Positions 7,428 to 15,299 of a DNA stretch of 23,262 nucleotides are shown here, one piece after another. The notes below the pieces were generated by a model, which made no database searches, had not been told where the DNA came from, and saw nothing but the letters and a program-made list of their open reading frames with translations. The stretch is from NCBI GenBank assembly GCA_900555335.1, contig USKU01000010.1, positions 1-23,262 of the forward strand. The letters are read 5' to 3'. The stretch is from an uncultured Atopobium sp. (GTDB lineage: Bacteria; Actinomycetota; Coriobacteriia; Coriobacteriales; Atopobiaceae). Position 1 is the stretch's first letter; each line of letters opens with the position of its first letter. Position numbers and translations under genes: made by a program.

Positions 7428-8102
7428 ATGCATCACAAGAATATTCTTCTTGTATCTGCAACGACACGCTTACATGAACGTATGCGTGAACTTTCGCATG
7501 TCATTGATGTGTCTATTGCTCTTGCAAATGCAGCCTCATTTTCTCAGGCTGCGGCTTCTGGTCATACCTTTGACCTGATTATTCTTGATCAGAAAGAACT
7601 TTCCCAGGATGTTATTAGCACGGTAGAGAATTATTCTGCGCAAAATGGCGGAATTGCTCGCCTGTTTGTTGCTGACCTTGATAATCTTTCTAAGTTTGTT
7701 CTGCCTGTTCAGGGCAAGAGTGATTTTATTTTGTCTACAGCAACCATCCAGGAGTTTAGCCTCAGGTGCTCGCTGCTTTTGTGGCCAGGTACCGAGAGTA
7801 CTTCTAGAGATTTGGTTATTGTTGACAACATAAAGATTAACCTGGCTACATATCAGGTTTACATCGATGAATCTCCTGTTGATCTTACGTATATGGAGTA
7901 TCTGCTGCTGTCATTCTTGGCAACCCATCCGTCTCGTGCATACTCGCGTGAAGCGCTTCTGCAGCGCGTTTGGGGCTTTGAGTATTGTGGCGGAACCAGA
8001 ACAGTTGACGTTCACGTAAGGCGTGTCCGCTCAAAGATTGGTCCTCAGGCAGCAGCGCATCTTGAGACGGTTCGTGGCGTTGGCTATCTGTTTAGAGCAT
8101 AA
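7428..8102 (+). CDS. Orphan OmpR-family winged-helix regulator, GlnR-like
   Basis: 224 residues. The C-terminal half (about 130-222) is a canonical OmpR/PhoB winged helix: LTYMEYLLLSFLATHPSRAYSR, then VWGFEYCGGTRTVDVHVRRV and the wing VRGVGYLF. The N-terminal half resembles a receiver fold but lacks the acidic pair near residue 11 (SATT instead) and the conserved Lys; Asp54 in FDLIILDQ is in the phospho-acceptor place. This layout, with VDVHVRR and GGTRT, is that of actinobacterial GlnR, an unphosphorylated orphan regulator of nitrogen genes in which the equivalent Asp supports dimerisation. No histidine kinase is adjacent. Its place beside a glutamine-synthetase homologue and an amino-acid importer supports a nitrogen role by inference. 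Start ATG 7428 is preceded by AGGGGG. Confidence 0.85.
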   Translation: MHHKNILLVSATTRLHERMRELSHVIDVSIALANAASFSQAAASGHTFDLIILDQKELSQDVISTVENYSAQNGGIARLFVADLDNLSKFVLPVQGKSDFILSTATIQEFSLRCSLLLWPGTESTSRDLVIVDNIKINLATYQVYIDESPVDLTYMEYLLLSFLATHPSRAYSREALLQRVWGFEYCGGTRTVDVHVRRVRSKIGPQAAAHLETVRGVGYLFRA

Positions 8103-8298
8103 TCGCAGGTACAAACTACGTTTAATGGGATCTGCAAATTTCTTACTTACTAGCAGGACTCCCGCACGTCTTTATCATAATGAGAAACGAATTTTTGTCC
8201 GGCATAACGGGTAGAATACACATATTGAAAAATTGGTGTTTAGCGCAGAATTATTTGCGTTAGCTGTTTGCATCAAAGTGATGTTAAGGAGGATGTCT

Positions 8299-9714
8299 AT
8301 GGAGAACCAAACACATGGTTTAACCACAGATTCCGCTGTTTATAAGCGTTTCTCGCCAGTTAAGCAGACTGGATTTATGTCTATGTTCAAAAGCTCAAGT
8401 GTAAAAAGAACAGCATGTGCAATTGCTTTTGCTGTTGCTTGTGTTCCTACCATTGCTTTGGGAGAGGGAATTTCTAAGCTTCCTGCAGTATCTGGTCAGG
8501 CAAGTATTTCTCAAGCTGCAACGTCTCGTCCTGCTGCAGAACCCACTGATACTAAGACGGCAGAAACGGTAGCTTCTAAGGTTTTGCCTTCGGTTGTGTC
8601 CGTTAAGGCTACCAGCGATTCATCAGGGTCAACTGGTTCTGGTGTTGTATTGAACACAAATGGAGACATTCTTACCAATTACCACGTCATTGAGGGCATG
8701 GATACGTTTTCTATCTCCGTTAATGACAAAGAGTATAAGTGCACTGTCGTGGGAACAGATCCAACCTCTGACCTGGCTGTTCTTCATGCAGACCTTAAGG
8801 GAGATAGCCTAACTCCAATTGAGATTGGTAACTCCGATAACTTAGCTCCTGGTAGTTGGGTTATGAGTGTTGGTAGTCCATTTGGTCTTGATCACTCTGT
8901 TTCTGCAGGTATCGTGTCTGCTCTTTCTCGTGGAGATATGCTTGAGACAGAGGGTGGAGAAACTACTATTTATGCAAACCTCATCCAGGTTGATGCAGCT
9001 ATTAACCCAGGCAATTCCGGTGGTGCTCTGGTTGACTCCAATGGTCAGCTTGTGGGTATTTGTACGCTCTACTCTTCTGACACCCAGTCGTTTGCGGGTA
9101 TTGGCTTTGCAATTCCTGCTAACTACGCCATTGATATTGCAAATCAGATTCTTTCTGGCCAGCAGGTTAAGCATGCCTATATTGGTCTTTCTATGCAGAC
9201 CGTAACTCCTCGAGCAGCCAAGCGCAATGACCTCTCGGTAGATTATGGTGCGTATGTGGCAGGCCTTCTTGATGATAGTCCCGCAGAGGATGCTGGTATT
9301 AAAAAGGGTGACGTTATTGTCTCTATTGGTGGAGAGCGCGTAGTTTCTGCTGATGCAGCTATTATTGCCGTTCGCTCCCACAAGATTGGAGAGACCGTTC
9401 CTGTAGAAATCATGCGTGGAGAAGACCGTCTTACCATCAACGTCACGCTTGGTTCTGATGAGACGCTTTCTTCTATGAAAGAGAAAGAAAAGAACAGCAA
9501 GAATAATAAAAACGATACTGATGATAAACAGGATCGTACTGAAAATGATGATTCCTATAGGTATTATCGTCAGCAAAATTGGTGGCAGGAATTTTGGGAT
9601 TACTTTACTAATCCTTATGGAGATAAAGACGTTAATTCCGATAATCCTTTTGAGAATATTGTAGAGAGCATTACTAATAGCATTGCAGAAGCAATTTACG
9701 GAATTTTTGGTTAA
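8299..9714 (+). CDS. htrA: HtrA/DegP-type membrane-anchored serine protease with PDZ domain
   Basis: 471 residues from ATG 8299, which has AAGGAGG (8286-8292) 6 nt upstream; the open frame extends to 8233 but lacks a site. A cytoplasmic N-tail is followed by one membrane span (about 36-56), a Ser/Ala linker, and a trypsin-like domain with the catalytic triad His129 (LTNYHVIEG), Asp158 (DPTSDLAVL) and Ser240 (NPGNSGGAL). One PDZ domain follows (about 293-385, AYIGLSM to NVTLG). It should degrade or refold damaged exported proteins outside the membrane. The C-terminal tail (386-471) is unusual: a Lys/Asp/Asn-rich stretch, then an aromatic segment YRYYRQQNWWQEFWDYF and an amphipathic end. The last 35 bp plus stop are tandemly repeated downstream. 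Confidence 0.95.
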   Translation: MENQTHGLTTDSAVYKRFSPVKQTGFMSMFKSSSVKRTACAIAFAVACVPTIALGEGISKLPAVSGQASISQAATSRPAAEPTDTKTAETVASKVLPSVVSVKATSDSSGSTGSGVVLNTNGDILTNYHVIEGMDTFSISVNDKEYKCTVVGTDPTSDLAVLHADLKGDSLTPIEIGNSDNLAPGSWVMSVGSPFGLDHSVSAGIVSALSRGDMLETEGGETTIYANLIQVDAAINPGNSGGALVDSNGQLVGICTLYSSDTQSFAGIGFAIPANYAIDIANQILSGQQVKHAYIGLSMQTVTPRAAKRNDLSVDYGAYVAGLLDDSPAEDAGIKKGDVIVSIGGERVVSADAAIIAVRSHKIGETVPVEIMRGEDRLTINVTLGSDETLSSMKEKEKNSKNNKNDTDDKQDRTENDDSYRYYRQQNWWQEFWDYFTNPYGDKDVNSDNPFENIVESITNSIAEAIYGIFG

Positions 9715-9766
9715 TCTTCAGCATTGCAGAAGCAATTTACGGAATTTTTGGTTAATCTTCAGCATT
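9679..9766. repeat. 41-bp tandem duplication of the htrA 3' end
   Basis: Bases 9679-9719 are repeated exactly at 9720-9760, and 9761-9766 begin a third copy (AGCATT) before diverging. The unit holds the last codons and stop of htrA plus five bases. Because 41 is not a multiple of three and the first copy keeps its stop, the protein is unaffected. Perfect identity implies a recent slippage event or an assembly artefact. Confidence 0.97.
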
Positions 9767-9819
9767 ACAGCGCTCTGGCAGTGAGGTCGATTTGTAGTTT
9801 TAAGAGTTAGGGGAGCCTT

Positions 9820-11166
9820 GTGGATTTGCTTGTGCTATTGGTTTTGGCTGTAGTCGCCATTCTACTTATCGTGAGCCTTGTTACGCTTTCCTCTAAGCTT
9901 TCGCAAGTAAAGATGCTGCAAGAGCAAAATCAAACATCATCTACAGAGCTTATAAGAAGTTCAACAGAGCTAGACCGTCGTGTTACGGATAACATGGCAA
10001 AAATGCAAGAGCTTATGGATACAAAGCTTGAGCAGGTAAGAGAAGTAGTTGGTCAGAAGCTCACCACAACACTGCAAGATCAGACAAAGCAGACTGATCA
10101 GCGCATTGCTCAGCTTGATGCTCGCTTTGATGCTTTCCAGCGTCGTGTGGATGACAACATGAAGGCAACCTCTCAGGCCTCAACCGAGCAGCTTGGCAAG
10201 GTCAGAGAGACTGTTGATAAGCAGCTCAGCGACATGCGTAAAGAGAATGAAGCAAAGCTTGAGCTTATGCGTCAGACCGTTGACGATAAACTCCAGAAAA
10301 CGCTTGATGAGCGTATGACTCAATCGTTCCAGCGCGTATCTACGCAACTTGAGCAAGTTCATCAAGGCTTGGGAGAAATGCGCGGTCTTGCAGAGGGTGT
10401 TGGAGACTTAAAGAAAGTTCTCTCTGGCGTTAAGACTCGCGGAATTGTTGGAGAGATTCAGCTTGGTGCAATTTTAAGAGACATTCTTTCTCCAGAGCAA
10501 TATGAAGAGAATGTTGCTACTGTTTCTGGTTCTTCTGAGCGCGTCGAGTTTGCAGTTAAGTTGCCTGGAGAGTCAGGGGAGACTGTTTGGCTTCCTATTG
10601 ATTCTAAGTTCCCTGGAGATACGTACGAGCACCTAGTAGATGCAATTAACGGAGGAAATGAAGAGGCTATTGCTGCTGCTAAAAAGGGCCTAGAGACTCG
10701 AATTAAGGCAGAGGCAAAAGATATTTCTACAAAGTATATTGCTCCACCAGAGACAACCAACTTTGCTATTTTGTTCCTTCCTTTTGAGGGACTTTATGCA
10801 GAGGTAGTCAGTCAGACGGGACTGCTTGAGCAGCTACAGAGAGAGTATCGCGTTAATGTGTGTGGACCTTCCACTATGGCTGCCCTTCTTAACAGTCTTC
10901 AAATGGGATTCCAATCCGTTGCTATTCAGAAGCATGCAGACGAGATTCAAAAGGTACTCTCTGCGGTTAAGACAGAGTTTGAGACGTATCAAGCTCAGCT
11001 TGAGAAAGCTCAAAAACAGATTAGAACTGCAGAAACCACTATTGATAAGATTCTTACTACTAGAACAAAGGCCATGAACCGCAAGCTCAGAGGTGTTACT
11101 GCATTAGAGAGCCTTGAAGATGCACAGAGTACTTTAGGTCTTGTTGAGGGAAGTGTAGAAGATTAA
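9820..11166 (+). CDS. rmuC: RmuC family DNA recombination protein
   Basis: 448 residues. GTG start at 9820 with AGGGGAG upstream. An N-terminal membrane span (about 2-23) is followed by a long coiled-coil region (about 25-200) with many Gln, Lys and Glu and heptad-like TELDRRV, DNMAKMQ and DDNMKA runs. The conserved RmuC core (about 200-400) follows, including GIVGEIQLGAILRDIL, LPIDSKFPGDTYEHL, PETTNFAILFLPFEGLYAE and the VCGPSTMAALLNSLQMGF segment. RmuC proteins limit DNA inversions at short inverted repeats and resemble restriction-type nucleases; the E. coli mechanism is not well settled. It follows htrA by 105 bp and has its own terminator. Confidence 0.95.
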   Translation: MDLLVLLVLAVVAILLIVSLVTLSSKLSQVKMLQEQNQTSSTELIRSSTELDRRVTDNMAKMQELMDTKLEQVREVVGQKLTTTLQDQTKQTDQRIAQLDARFDAFQRRVDDNMKATSQASTEQLGKVRETVDKQLSDMRKENEAKLELMRQTVDDKLQKTLDERMTQSFQRVSTQLEQVHQGLGEMRGLAEGVGDLKKVLSGVKTRGIVGEIQLGAILRDILSPEQYEENVATVSGSSERVEFAVKLPGESGETVWLPIDSKFPGDTYEHLVDAINGGNEEAIAAAKKGLETRIKAEAKDISTKYIAPPETTNFAILFLPFEGLYAEVVSQTGLLEQLQREYRVNVCGPSTMAALLNSLQMGFQSVAIQKHADEIQKVLSAVKTEFETYQAQLEKAQKQIRTAETTIDKILTTRTKAMNRKLRGVTALESLEDAQSTLGLVEGSVED

Positions 11167-11222
11167 GAGGACGATGAATAGCACGTATTTTTGAGTGCTG
11201 AGTTTCTCTTTTATAGGTAGAT

Positions 11223-11253
11223 AAAAAACAGCGGCTTCGGTTGCTGTTTTTTT
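11223..11253 (+). terminator. Intrinsic terminator after rmuC
   Basis: A nine-pair stem (AACAGCGGC with GTTGCTGTT, two G-U pairs) closed by a TTCG tetraloop, arms 11227-11235 and 11240-11248, flanked by an A-run before and a T-run to 11253. It separates rmuC from the copper operon and could work in both directions. Confidence 0.92.
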
Positions 11254-11254
11254 G

Positions 11255-11315
11255 TTGCATAAAAATACCTTATGGGGGTATACTGTTTACAGAAACTAAT
11301 ACCCCCTTAGGGTAT
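11255..11315 (+). promoter_or_regulatory. Copper-operon promoter with two CsoR-type operators
   Basis: A -35 TTGCAT (11255-11260) and -10 TATACT (11279-11284) are 18 bp apart. Operator 1, ATACCTTATGGGGGTAT (11265-11281), fills the spacer and runs into the -10. Operator 2, ATACCCCCTTAGGGTAT (11299-11315), lies over the early transcript in the opposite orientation. Both match the known CsoR pattern TACCC-n-GGGGGTA as in B. subtilis copZA. Their centres are 34 bp apart. Apo-CsoR bound here should block RNA polymerase, with Cu(I) releasing it. Confidence 0.88.
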
Positions 11316-11329
11316 GCAAAGGAGGACAG

Positions 11330-11653
11330 ATGGCTCAGAAAGACAGCCAACCACAGGAAACTTGTTGTCATTGTGATCACAAGGCTACTCCTCGCTCAAG
11401 CGAGCTTAAAAGTGGAGTTTCTCGCCGTATTAACCGTGCAATCGGCCAGTTAAATGGCATTAAAACAATGATCGATGAGGATCGTTATTGCGGAGACGTC
11501 CTTATTCAGCTTGCAGCAGTTGAGTCTGCGGTTAAGGCCATCTCAAGAGAAGTAATGCAGGATCACCTGGAGTCTTGCGTGGTTGACCGCATCCAGTCGG
11601 GTGATACAGAAGTTATTGATGAGGTCATGGACCTCTTTAAGCGTTTTATGTAA
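11330..11653 (+). CDS. csoR: CsoR-family copper-sensing transcriptional repressor
   Basis: 107 residues, all-helical metal-sensor repressor that senses cytoplasmic Cu(I). The C-H-C signature is present with exact CsoR spacing: Cys54 (DRYCGDVL), His79 and Cys83 (QDHLESC), 25 and 4 residues apart. Helix 1 has SRRINRAIGQLNGI, typical of the family. An N-terminal extension holds an extra Cys/His cluster (TCCHCDH, residues 11-17) that is not part of the known copper site and may help metal capture. AAAGGAGG lies 4 nt before the ATG. The operators directly upstream and copA 9 bp downstream show autoregulation of a csoR-copA operon. Confidence 0.96.
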   Translation: MAQKDSQPQETCCHCDHKATPRSSELKSGVSRRINRAIGQLNGIKTMIDEDRYCGDVLIQLAAVESAVKAISREVMQDHLESCVVDRIQSGDTEVIDEVMDLFKRFM

Positions 11654-11662
11654 GGTGGCGTT

Positions 11663-14266
11663 ATGGATCAGAAAGTTTTTGATGTACAAGGAATGACGTG
11701 TGCAAGTTGCTCTGCGCACGTAGAGAAGGCAGCAAACTCTGTTTCTGGTGTCTCTGAGGCTCGCGTTAATCTGCTTAAAAATTCTATGGAAGTTGATTAC
11801 GACGGTAATCCAGATACCCTCAAGCAGATTTCTGACGCAGTAAGCAAAGCAGGCTATGAGGCAACACCTCGTAGTGACAAAAAAGATTCTGCTGCAACTA
11901 CTAAGGCAGATGCTACCGATGCTTCAGAAAAGGAGGTAAAGCAGAAGAGAGTCGAGCTTATTTCCTCAATGGCGTTTGCCATTCCACTGTTCTATCTTGC
12001 CATGGGTGAGATGATAGGGACACCTGTTCCACCTGCTGTTTCTGGAATGAATGGCATGATGAACTTGGCTCTTACCGAACTCTTGCTCTGCATTCCTATT
12101 CTGTTCATTTGTCGCCACTATTTTATTGGTGGATTCCGCTCGCTTTTGCATGGCGCTCCTAATATGGACTCGCTCATTGCACTGGGTTCAGCAGCATCGT
12201 TTGCCTACAGCGTTGTCAGCCTGTACCAGATGGCAAACGCTTTTGTCGCAGGAGACGTGACTGCAGCTCACCATGCAATGCACGGCATGTACTTTGAGTC
12301 TGCTGGTTTGATTCTTGCTTTGATTACCCTGGGCAAGTTCTTTGAGGCTCGCGCAAAAGGTCATACTACTGGTGCCATTAATGCGCTCATGAATCTTGCT
12401 CCAAAGACGGCTATTCTCGTCAAAGATGGTGTTGAGCAGGAAGTTCCTGCAGAGACTGTTGTGGTAGGAGACGTGCTTGTGGTAAGGGCTGGACAGTCAA
12501 TTCCAGTTGATGGCCAGGTCATCGAGGGAGAAGGATCTGTCGATGAGTCCGCTATTACCGGAGAGCCTGTTCCTGTAAGCAAGACCGCTGGCGATTCCGT
12601 GACAGGTGCTACGGTATCTACCGGCGGCTGGTTTAAGATGCGCGCTACCGCCGTTGGCGATGACACAACGCTTGCAGGCATCATCCGCCTGGTTGACGAG
12701 GCCACAAGCTCCAAGGCACCTATCGAGCGCCTTGCTGACAGCATTGCTGGCGTCTTTGTTCCTGTTGTTATTGGAATTGCACTGGTAACCTTTGCTGCAT
12801 GGTTTGTCTTTGTGGCGCCTGGTGACTTTGCAGTTGCTCTCTCGCACGCTGTTTCTGTTCTGGTTATTTCGTGCCCTTGCGCACTTGGTCTGGCAACACC
12901 TACCGCCATTATGGTGGGCACCGGTCTGGGCGCTTCAAATGGCATTTTGGTCAAGTCCGCTGAGGCACTTGAGGGTGCAGTACGCGCAACTGTGGTTGTT
13001 CTTGATAAGACAGGAACACTCACCGAGGGTAAGCCAAGCGTAACCGACGTACTTTGTGCAGGTGGCACCTCTAAAGATCAGCTGCTTGAGTATGCATACG
13101 CTCTTGAGCAGAAGAGCGAACACCCACTTGCGCAGGCAGTTGTTACGTACGCTCAAGAGAAGCTTGGAGAGTCTGCAGGCAGTTCTGTTGATGTGCAGGA
13201 GTTCTCACAGGTTGCAGGCGGCGGCCTTACAGCAAAGGTTGGCGAGAAACGCCTTGTAGCTGGTAACGCTCGTCTTATGGATCAGGAGGGTATCAGCACA
13301 CAAGAGCTGGCCTCTCAAGCTCAGCAGCTAGCTGAACAGGCAAAAACACCGCTGTACTTTGCACTTGAGGATAAGCTTCTTGGTGTCATTGCTGTGGCCG
13401 ATAAGGTTAAGCAGACCAGTGCATCCACCATTGCTCGTCTTCGTGCTATGGGTGTTAAGTCCGTCATGCTTACCGGTGATCAGGCAACAACAGCAAACGT
13501 TATTGGTAAAGAGCTCGGCGTTGACCAGGTAATCTCTGATGTCTTGCCAAGCCAAAAAGAGTCTTATATCAGGCAGTTCCAGGACGCTGGAGAAAACGTT
13601 GTCATGGTTGGCGACGGTATCAACGACGCCCCAGCACTTGCGCGAGCAAACGTGGGTATTGCAATTGGTGCAGGCACCGATGTTGCTATTGAGTCCGCTG
13701 ACATTGTCTTGATGAAGTCTGATCCAGCTGATGTTGCTACCTCAATTGAGCTCTCTCGAGCCACCATGACCAACATCAAAGAGAATCTGTTCTGGGCTCT
13801 GTTCTATAACACCATTTGTATTCCTGTCGCTATGGGCCTGTTGTATCCATTTGGCATTTCGCTGAATCCTATGATTGGTGCAGCTGCCATGGGCTTCTCG
13901 TCAGTCTTTGTTGTATGCAATGCACTGCGCCTGCGTACCTGGAAGCCAAAGAATACCAGCTCAGCAACTCGCCAAGACGCTCATGACACAAAACCAGTCA
14001 TTGACGTTCAAACTAAGTCCATAAACGACGCATCCGCGTCACAGAAGGAGGAATCTTATATGGAGAAGAAACTAAACGTAGAGGGCATGTCTTGCCAGCA
14101 CTGTGTTGCACACGTCACACAGGCTCTTGAGGCTGTCGAGGGTGTCTCTAAGGCAACCGTTTCACTTGACGAGAAGAGCGCTGTAGTTGAGCTGTCTTCT
14201 GATGTCGCTGATAGCGCATTGGTTGATGCTGTTGTTCAGGCAGGATATGAGGCTACTATTGCCTAA
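11663..14266 (+). CDS. copA: Copper-exporting P1B-type ATPase fused to a C-terminal CopZ-like domain
   Basis: 867 residues. An N-terminal HMA domain has GMTCASC (Cys13, Cys16). The core has the actuator TGE (299-301), CPC in the membrane (404-406, SCPCALGLATPT), phosphorylation motif DKTGTLTEG (Asp448), HPLAQAV, and hinge GDGINDAPAL (650-659). It pumps Cu(I)/Ag(I) out of the cytoplasm. After the last membrane helix a polar linker (about 765-799) leads to a second HMA unit from Met800 with GMSCQHC (Cys811, Cys814). That unit matches free CopZ chaperones in length (68 aa) and sequence and ends the protein, a position unusual for CopA. AAGGTGG overlaps the csoR stop, so translation is coupled. 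The 3' end overlaps add by 11 bp. Confidence 0.96.
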   Translation: MDQKVFDVQGMTCASCSAHVEKAANSVSGVSEARVNLLKNSMEVDYDGNPDTLKQISDAVSKAGYEATPRSDKKDSAATTKADATDASEKEVKQKRVELISSMAFAIPLFYLAMGEMIGTPVPPAVSGMNGMMNLALTELLLCIPILFICRHYFIGGFRSLLHGAPNMDSLIALGSAASFAYSVVSLYQMANAFVAGDVTAAHHAMHGMYFESAGLILALITLGKFFEARAKGHTTGAINALMNLAPKTAILVKDGVEQEVPAETVVVGDVLVVRAGQSIPVDGQVIEGEGSVDESAITGEPVPVSKTAGDSVTGATVSTGGWFKMRATAVGDDTTLAGIIRLVDEATSSKAPIERLADSIAGVFVPVVIGIALVTFAAWFVFVAPGDFAVALSHAVSVLVISCPCALGLATPTAIMVGTGLGASNGILVKSAEALEGAVRATVVVLDKTGTLTEGKPSVTDVLCAGGTSKDQLLEYAYALEQKSEHPLAQAVVTYAQEKLGESAGSSVDVQEFSQVAGGGLTAKVGEKRLVAGNARLMDQEGISTQELASQAQQLAEQAKTPLYFALEDKLLGVIAVADKVKQTSASTIARLRAMGVKSVMLTGDQATTANVIGKELGVDQVISDVLPSQKESYIRQFQDAGENVVMVGDGINDAPALARANVGIAIGAGTDVAIESADIVLMKSDPADVATSIELSRATMTNIKENLFWALFYNTICIPVAMGLLYPFGISLNPMIGAAAMGFSSVFVVCNALRLRTWKPKNTSSATRQDAHDTKPVIDVQTKSINDASASQKEESYMEKKLNVEGMSCQHCVAHVTQALEAVEGVSKATVSLDEKSAVVELSSDVADSALVDAVVQAGYEATIA
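14060..14266 (+). CDS. copZ: Possible separate CopZ copper chaperone from an internal in-frame start
   Basis: Inside copA, a perfect AAGGAGG (14045-14051) stands 8 nt before an in-frame ATG (14060, codon 800). Translation from here would give a 68-residue protein MEKKLNVEGMSCQHC... ending at the copA stop, the normal size of CopZ/Atx1-like chaperones that bind Cu(I) through CxxC and hand it to CopA. The site looks like the ordinary start signal of a once-separate copZ gene. Either two products are made (full CopA-CopZ and free CopZ), or an ancestral copA stop was lost recently. Which occurs cannot be told from sequence. Confidence 0.6.
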   Translation: MEKKLNVEGMSCQHCVAHVTQALEAVEGVSKATVSLDEKSAVVELSSDVADSALVDAVVQAGYEATIA

Positions 14267-15254
14267 GGTGGGCAAGTAGACGGTCCTTCTCGCTAGAATC
14301 GCCAAATACCGCACGTGCAGCATTTTCAGCAAGCTCACGTGCGGTATTTTTGTCTAGACCGCAGTGCTGCTGCAAAAGCTCAAACTCGCGCGAGAGGGTA
14401 GTGTTGGAGACAGTCATGTTGTCCGTGTTGATAGTGACCGTCAGACCAGCATCAAGCAGTTGCTCAAGCGGGAAGCGCTCTATTGACTCAAAGATGCGCG
14501 TCTGAACGTTGCTGGTAGGGCAAATCTCAAGAGCAACATTTGCAGCCTTAAGGTCCTGGATAACGCTTTTGTTTTCTAAAGAGCGAACGCCGTGACCAAT
14601 ACGTTGTGCGCCAAGTCGAAGCGCAGCTTTGATGCTCTCTGGACCAGCAGCCTCTCCCGCGTGGATAGTAAAGGGAACATCTTTTCTTTGCGCTTCAGCA
14701 AAAAGTGACGAGAAATTCTCTGTGGCAAAGAGCGCCTCTGCTCCCGCTAAGTCTGCAGCTACAACGCCATTCCCAAGATACGCCGCAGCTAAATCAATTG
14801 ACTCTTCATTTTTGTGTTTAAGCTCTTCACCTGTGCCACGCATAGCGCAAATAAGGTATGCCGTGTGGAGCTTTGACTGTGGATGCTCTGCATAGAAGTC
14901 AGCTCTACCAGCAAGAGCAGCCTCAAGGACTTCTTGCTGAGAAAGACCTCCTGCAGTAAGACTTCCTGGTGCAAAGCGGGGTTCAGCGTAGAGAATGCCC
15001 TCTGCGTCAAGTTGCTCGTGAAATGCCTTTGCAACCGTACGAATGCCCTGTGCTGACTGCATAAGCTTGAGCGGCAGCTCAAATGTAGCAAGATACTGGT
15101 TAAGATCCTGGCAATGAGCTGGGACTTGCATCTTTTCTTTGAGTTCAGCCAAAGAAAAATCAAGTCCCGCTTCTGCTGCAAGTTGAGCAGCGGCAGATAG
15201 TGGAATTGATCCATCAAGATGAACATGCAAATCGATAAGAGCACAGGAGCTCAT
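14256..15254 (-). CDS. add: Adenosine deaminase
   Basis: 332 residues, the family's usual length. It hydrolyses adenosine (and deoxyadenosine) to inosine and ammonia in purine salvage. Metal and catalytic motifs are present: HVHLDGS (His10, His12), IHAGEAAGPESI (His198, Glu201), RIGHGVRS (His221), and INTDNMTVSNTTL with the zinc Asp278; TDN rather than TDD is common in the Gram-positive branch. AGGAGG lies 5-6 nt before the ATG at 15254. Its 3' end overlaps copA by 11 bp in convergent orientation. It lies 45 bp downstream of the ADP-ribosylglycohydrolase gene on the same strand, so the two are probably co-transcribed. Confidence 0.95.
   Translation of the reverse strand: MSSCALIDLHVHLDGSIPLSAAAQLAAEAGLDFSLAELKEKMQVPAHCQDLNQYLATFELPLKLMQSAQGIRTVAKAFHEQLDAEGILYAEPRFAPGSLTAGGLSQQEVLEAALAGRADFYAEHPQSKLHTAYLICAMRGTGEELKHKNEESIDLAAAYLGNGVVAADLAGAEALFATENFSSLFAEAQRKDVPFTIHAGEAAGPESIKAALRLGAQRIGHGVRSLENKSVIQDLKAANVALEICPTSNVQTRIFESIERFPLEQLLDAGLTVTINTDNMTVSNTTLSREFELLQQHCGLDKNTARELAENAARAVFGDSSEKDRLLAHLRQ
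14304..14351 (+). terminator. Copper-operon terminator embedded in the add coding region
   Basis: On the plus strand a perfect 14-bp stem (AAATACCGCACGTG, 14304-14317, with CACGTGCGGTATTT, 14336-14349), an 18-nt loop and a T-run to 14351, starting 38 bp past the copA stop. The same bases encode C-terminal residues of adenosine deaminase on the minus strand, so the hairpin is kept within coding sequence. Confidence 0.75.
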
Positions 15255-15299
15255 GGCGCCTCCTACAATAAACGTATGCTATGGCGCAAAGAGCGCAAA

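Noticed and set aside
8842..9576. Minus-strand 244-codon frame opposite htrA
   Set aside because: Antisense of a conserved protease with intact triad and PDZ; Ile/Asn/Arg-rich translation without recognisable domains.
12361..13068. Minus-strand 235-codon frame opposite copA
   Set aside because: Pro/Ser/Thr/Ala-rich mirror of the copA codons; no start signal.
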